From Tannerella sp. (GTDB lineage Bacteria > Bacteroidota > Bacteroidia > Bacteroidales > Tannerellaceae), in NCBI GenBank assembly GCA_031279875.1, contig JAITHS010000193.1, positions 1 to 8,171 of the forward strand: a stretch of 8,171 nucleotides of DNA, given 5' to 3'. Shown here in pieces: positions 5,444 to 8,171 of the stretch (the first letter of the stretch is position 1; every line of letters starts with the position of its first letter). The notes under the pieces were generated by a model. It was not told the origin of the DNA and did no database searches. It saw only the letters and a list, made by a program, of their open reading frames with translations. Position numbers and translations under genes: made by a program.

Positions 5444-6358
5444 TTTTAACGTAGTGCGTAATCCGTAGATTTTGGAACTCCATGGCGAATACCGGCGGGT
5501 TACTTTGTTGATAGTTAGGACGGTATTTTCGAGGTCGTGTACATCTTCGGTCGCTTCGTAGAGAGCCATTGAGATAGCGGCTACGATGTCGCCCGATTCG
5601 AGAGCGTCGGTTGAATGGCCGTTGGCATGGCCGCCCGAAACGGTTGCCGCATGTGCTTTTTCCGCATTACGCTTACTTGCTTTAATTGCTACCTTGCCGA
5701 TACATTTGAAGCAGCAGAAAAGCAGCAAAAGAGCGGAGAAAACCACTCCCATAGCGGTAAGTGTCATTCCTGCGCCTTCGGGATCGTGTTCTTTGAACTT
5801 TCCGATTTTATCGTTCTTATCAAGCGTAATGTTGTTGGTTGAGGGCGTTACCTTGCCGAGTTGTATCCATTCGGGTTTGCCGTCGGTCTTGCGTCCGTAA
5901 CTCCGGTCGGGAATCTGTCCGGCGGGGATAACTATCTCATCTACAAGTGTTTTGCCGTCGGCATCATAGAGGGCGACATAATTTTCTTTTGTCGGGTCGA
6001 GTTTGAAACTGACGTGGAATGTGCCTTTGTCGGGGTCGCCGTCAGCCCAGAAAAGAGTATGTTGACGGGGCGGAATTTTAGTCAGAATGTCGCCTTTGGG
6101 GATGGAGTATTTTGTCGGATTGTTGCGGTCGTTTGTGAGGAAGCAACCTGCCAGATTGACCGTTCCTGCCGACGTGTTGTAGAGTTCTATCCATGCGTGG
6201 CGATTGCTGTAATCGTCGGTAAAGTTTGTTTCGTTTATAACAAGCACTTCGTTGATGCGCATTGCCGTAACCTGTTGAGCGACAGCATATTGCATGGCGA
6301 CGAAACAAAGCAGCAATATCAATATGCCGAGTTTCGAGATATAATTTATATTTTTCAT
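5441..6358 (-). CDS. Secreted lamin-tail domain fused to OadG-like membrane subunit
   Basis: The 305-residue protein starts with a signal peptide (MKNINYISKLGILILLLCFV onward, probable cleavage after AVA at 25-27). A lamin-tail (LTD) type beta-sandwich domain follows at about 33-170, recognisable from INEVLVIN, WIELYNTS, NLAGCFLTND, IPPRQHTLFWADG and EIVIPAGQIPDRSYGR. A single membrane helix at about 197-222 (GMTLTAMGVVFSALLLLFCC) leads to a cytoplasmic tail ending in RRYSPWSSKIYGLR. The helix and tail resemble the gamma subunit (OadG/MmdD) that anchors and assembles Na+-pump decarboxylases. Topology would put the LTD in the periplasm. I chose the ATG at 6358-6356, 10 bases after mmdA, because it opens a proper signal peptide; a start at 6541 would overlap mmdA by about 170 bases. 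The role of the LTD is unknown. Confidence 0.85.
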   Translation of the reverse strand: MKNINYISKLGILILLLCFVAMQYAVAQQVTAMRINEVLVINETNFTDDYSNRHAWIELYNTSAGTVNLAGCFLTNDRNNPTKYSIPKGDILTKIPPRQHTLFWADGDPDKGTFHVSFKLDPTKENYVALYDADGKTLVDEIVIPAGQIPDRSYGRKTDGKPEWIQLGKVTPSTNNITLDKNDKIGKFKEHDPEGAGMTLTAMGVVFSALLLLFCCFKCIGKVAIKASKRNAEKAHAATVSGGHANGHSTDALESGDIVAAISMALYEATEDVHDLENTVLTINKVTRRYSPWSSKIYGLRTTLK

Positions 6359-6368
6359 GTTCAACAAA

Positions 6369-7925
6369 TTATAAAGGAATATTACCATGCTTTTTTGCCG
6401 GATTGGTAAGTTTCTTTGTTTGCAACTGTTGCAGGGCGCGGATAATACGGAAACGGGTATTTCGCGGCTCGATAACGTCATCAATATAGCCGTAACGTGC
6501 TGCGTTATAGGGGTTTGCAAACAGTTTGTCATATTCGGCAATTTTCTCTGCCATCACTTGCGGAGCATTTGCGCCTGCTTCTTTAAGTTCTTTGGCGTAA
6601 AGCACTTCGGCAGCGCCCGAACCGCCCATTACGGCGATTTCGGCGGTAGGCCAGGCGTAGTTGAGGTCGCCGCGTAACTGCTTGCAGCTCATCACGATAT
6701 GCGATCCGCCGTATGATTTGCGCAGAGTAACGGTAACTTTCGGCACCGTAGCCTCGCCGTAAGCGTAGAGCAGTTTGGCGCCATGAAGAATAACGCCGTT
6801 ATACTCCTGACCTGTTCCGGGCAGGAAGCCGGGTACGTCAACGAGCGTAACGAGCGGTATATTAAACGCATCGCAGAAGCGGACAAAGCGCGCTGCCTTG
6901 CGGGAGGCGTTGCAGTCGAGCACGCCGGCAAGATATTTGGGCTGATTGGCAACTACGCCTACCGACTGGCCGTTGAAACGAGCGAAGCCGATGATGATAT
7001 TTTTTGCATAATCTTTCTGTATTTCAACAAAATCGCCGTTGTCAACTATCGTTGCTATGACTTCGTACATGTCGTAAGCTTGATTAGCGCTGTCGGGGAT
7101 AATTTCGTTCAGATTGTCATCCAAACGGTCTATCGGGTCGTGGCATTCAACCAGCGGCGCTTCTTCGAGATTGTTTTGGGGTATGAATCCGAGCAGTTTG
7201 CGAATCATCTCCAAGCCTTCTTCTTCGGTCGTAGCCGTAAAATGCGTAACGCCCGATTTTGTGGAGTGGATGCTTGCGCCGCCGAGATTTTCCTGGTCAA
7301 CGTCTTCGCCTGTAACCGATTTGACAACTTTCGGGCCTGTTAAAAACATGTATGACGTGCCTTCTGTCATGAGTGTGAAATCGGTCAGCGCCGGCGAATA
7401 AACGGCTCCTCCGGCGCACGGCCCGAAGATGCCCGAAATCTGCGGTACGACGCCGCTTGCAAGGATGTTGCGCTGGAATATTTCGGAGTATCCCGCCAGC
7501 GCGTTGACGCCTTCCTGAATACGCGCTCCGCCGGAATCGTTTATGCCGATGCAGGGCGCGCCCATCTTCATCGACATATCCATTACTTTGCAGATTTTCT
7601 GCGACATAGTTTCCGAAAGTGAGCCGCCGAATACCGTGAAATCCTGCGCAAAAACATATACCAAACGACCGTCTATCGTTCCGCTGCCGGTAACGACGCC
7701 GTCGCCCAGAAACTGTTTCTTGTCCTGACCGAAATTAGTACATCTGTGTTTGAGGAACATATCCATTTCCTCGAAACTGCCCTCGTCAAGGAGCATGTTG
7801 ATACGTTCGCGTGCCGTAAACTTACCTCTCTGATGCTGTTTCTCGATGGCAGCCTCACCGCCGCCGAGCCGCGCCTGCTCCCGAAGAGCGATTAACTCTT
7901 TTACTTTTTCAAGTTGATTTGCCAT
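6369..7925 (-). CDS. mmdA: Acyl-CoA carboxyltransferase alpha subunit, probably methylmalonyl-CoA decarboxylase
   Basis: The 518-residue cytoplasmic enzyme moves the carboxyl group from an acyl-CoA, most likely (S)-methylmalonyl-CoA, to biotin, leaving propionyl-CoA. It has the two crotonase-like halves of this family. The N half carries SGGARIQEG (131-139) and [16 protein letters not shown] (167-182). The C half carries [15 protein letters not shown] (363-377) and [11 protein letters not shown] (402-412). The C-terminus KKHGNIPL and the length are typical of MmdA. The first residues [15 protein letters not shown] match the family start, so the ATG at 7925-7923 is firm. It is the first gene of a five-gene same-strand cluster with a promoter-like box 51 bases upstream. 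Propionyl-CoA carboxylase beta and glutaconyl-CoA decarboxylase alpha are related alternatives. The neighbouring Na+-pump subunit favours a decarboxylase. Confidence 0.95.
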   Translation of the reverse strand: MANQLEKVKELIALREQARLGGGEAAIEKQHQRGKFTARERINMLLDEGSFEEMDMFLKHRCTNFGQDKKQFLGDGVVTGSGTIDGRLVYVFAQDFTVFGGSLSETMSQKICKVMDMSMKMGAPCIGINDSGGARIQEGVNALAGYSEIFQRNILASGVVPQISGIFGPCAGGAVYSPALTDFTLMTEGTSYMFLTGPKVVKSVTGEDVDQENLGGASIHSTKSGVTHFTATTEEEGLEMIRKLLGFIPQNNLEEAPLVECHDPIDRLDDNLNEIIPDSANQAYDMYEVIATIVDNGDFVEIQKDYAKNIIIGFARFNGQSVGVVANQPKYLAGVLDCNASRKAARFVRFCDAFNIPLVTLVDVPGFLPGTGQEYNGVILHGAKLLYAYGEATVPKVTVTLRKSYGGSHIVMSCKQLRGDLNYAWPTAEIAVMGGSGAAEVLYAKELKEAGANAPQVMAEKIAEYDKLFANPYNAARYGYIDDVIEPRNTRFRIIRALQQLQTKKLTNPAKKHGNIPL

Positions 7926-7976
7926 AATTCTTTTATTATCTGATGTTTATTATTTTTTTTGGTGTTTTTACCGCTG

Positions 7977-7984
7977 CAAAGGTA
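7977..7984 (-). promoter_or_regulatory. Bacteroidetes -7 box for the decarboxylase operon
   Basis: The minus strand reads TACCTTTG followed by CAGCGG, matching TAnnTTTG. A leader of about 45 A-rich bases would follow before the mmdA ATG, without a Shine-Dalgarno sequence, as is usual in this phylum. No convincing -33 TTTG is visible; the region upstream is dominated by A-tracts. The other genes of the cluster have no comparable box, so this is the best candidate promoter for all five. Confidence 0.7.
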
Positions 7985-8070
7985 CGTATTTTTTTTGATA
8001 ACACTATTTTTTTTTTAAATTCACACAATTTTTTTATACAAGCTACGTTTTAAAGTCATAAACATAAACT

Positions 8071-8078
8071 TAATTTTG
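8071..8078 (+). promoter_or_regulatory. Divergent -7 box for the right-edge gene
   Basis: TAATTTTG matches TAnnTTTG, and a TTTT at 8048-8051, 19 bases upstream, could serve as a weak -33 box. Transcription would start about 8083-8086, which places the ATGs at 8082 and 8085 at or before the start point and favours the ATG at 8127. The box lies 87 bases from the mmdA -7 box, with T/A tracts between them. Confidence 0.5.
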
Positions 8079-8126
8079 CCTATGATGAAATTATTACCTG
8101 TTGTGTCAGTATCTGACAGAAAAAAA

Positions 8127-8171
8127 ATGAAAAAAGAAAATCCCGGTCCGCGAACCGAAACATTGTTGATT
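8127..8171 (+). CDS. Start of a divergent gene cut by the window edge
   Basis: An ATG preceded by seven A residues opens MKKENPGPRTETLLI and remains open to the edge. In-frame ATGs at 8082 and 8085 would add 14 or 15 residues, but the promoter-like box at 8071-8078 makes them unlikely. The opening, with basic residues followed by Pro-rich charged sequence, is not a signal peptide, so a cytoplasmic protein is expected. Fifteen codons are too few to name a family. Confidence 0.5.
   Translation, partial: MKKENPGPRTETLLI

Noticed and set aside
6359..6541. A 61-residue N-terminal extension of the lamin-tail protein from an ATG at 6541.
   Set aside because: It would overlap the 3' end of mmdA by about 170 bases and place the signal peptide in the interior. 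The ATG at 6358 gives a normal signal peptide 10 bases after the mmdA stop.
8082..8126. Earlier in-frame ATGs for the right-edge plus-strand gene.
   Set aside because: They sit 4-7 bases after the -7 box at 8071-8078, at or before the expected transcription start.

Overview
The window reads as bacterial chromosome from the phylum Bacteroidetes, probably the order Bacteroidales. Three observations point there: a fused MurF-alanine racemase, a Na+-pump decarboxylase operon whose small membrane subunit carries a lamin-tail domain, and promoter-like TAnnTTTG boxes at the expected places with almost no Shine-Dalgarno sequences. No phage, transposase, CRISPR, tRNA or rRNA is visible.

Nearly everything is on the minus strand. 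From right to left, a promoter-like box at 7977-7984 precedes a tight cluster: mmdA carboxyltransferase (7925-6369), a secreted lamin-tail protein fused to an OadG-like membrane tail (6358-5441), a biotin carrier mmdC (5379-4960), a membrane Na+-pump beta subunit mmdB (4950-3787) and, 17 bases on, a secreted zinc peptidase of the basic secretory protein family (3769-3041). The first four should form a biotin-dependent Na+-translocating acyl-CoA decarboxylase, most likely methylmalonyl-CoA decarboxylase. That enzyme is the last energy-conserving step of propionate formation by the succinate route.

The 438 bases at 2603-3040 hold no gene but are packed with short repeats: two different 7-bp tandem arrays, a fragment of a probable dispersed repeat, a direct-repeat pair of GTCCC hairpins flanking a third hairpin, and a long bulged hairpin. 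A near-identical copy of that last hairpin lies just beyond the 3' end of the next gene, at 134-170. One of the heptamer families recurs inside the decarboxylase operon at 5413-5443.

The next unit is murF-alr (2602-188), with a -7 box only 24 bases before an apparent TTG start and a shorter N-terminus than I expect for the family. An open frame cut by the left edge (183-1) may be a further gene, but it begins across the repeated hairpin and is doubtful. At the right edge a plus-strand gene start (8127 onward) with its own promoter-like box diverges from mmdA.

I see no clearly new multi-gene system. The most worthwhile leads are the mosaic of repeat families with the conserved 16-bp hairpin, the lamin-tail/pump-subunit fusion, and the 15-residue tandem duplication in the peptidase.
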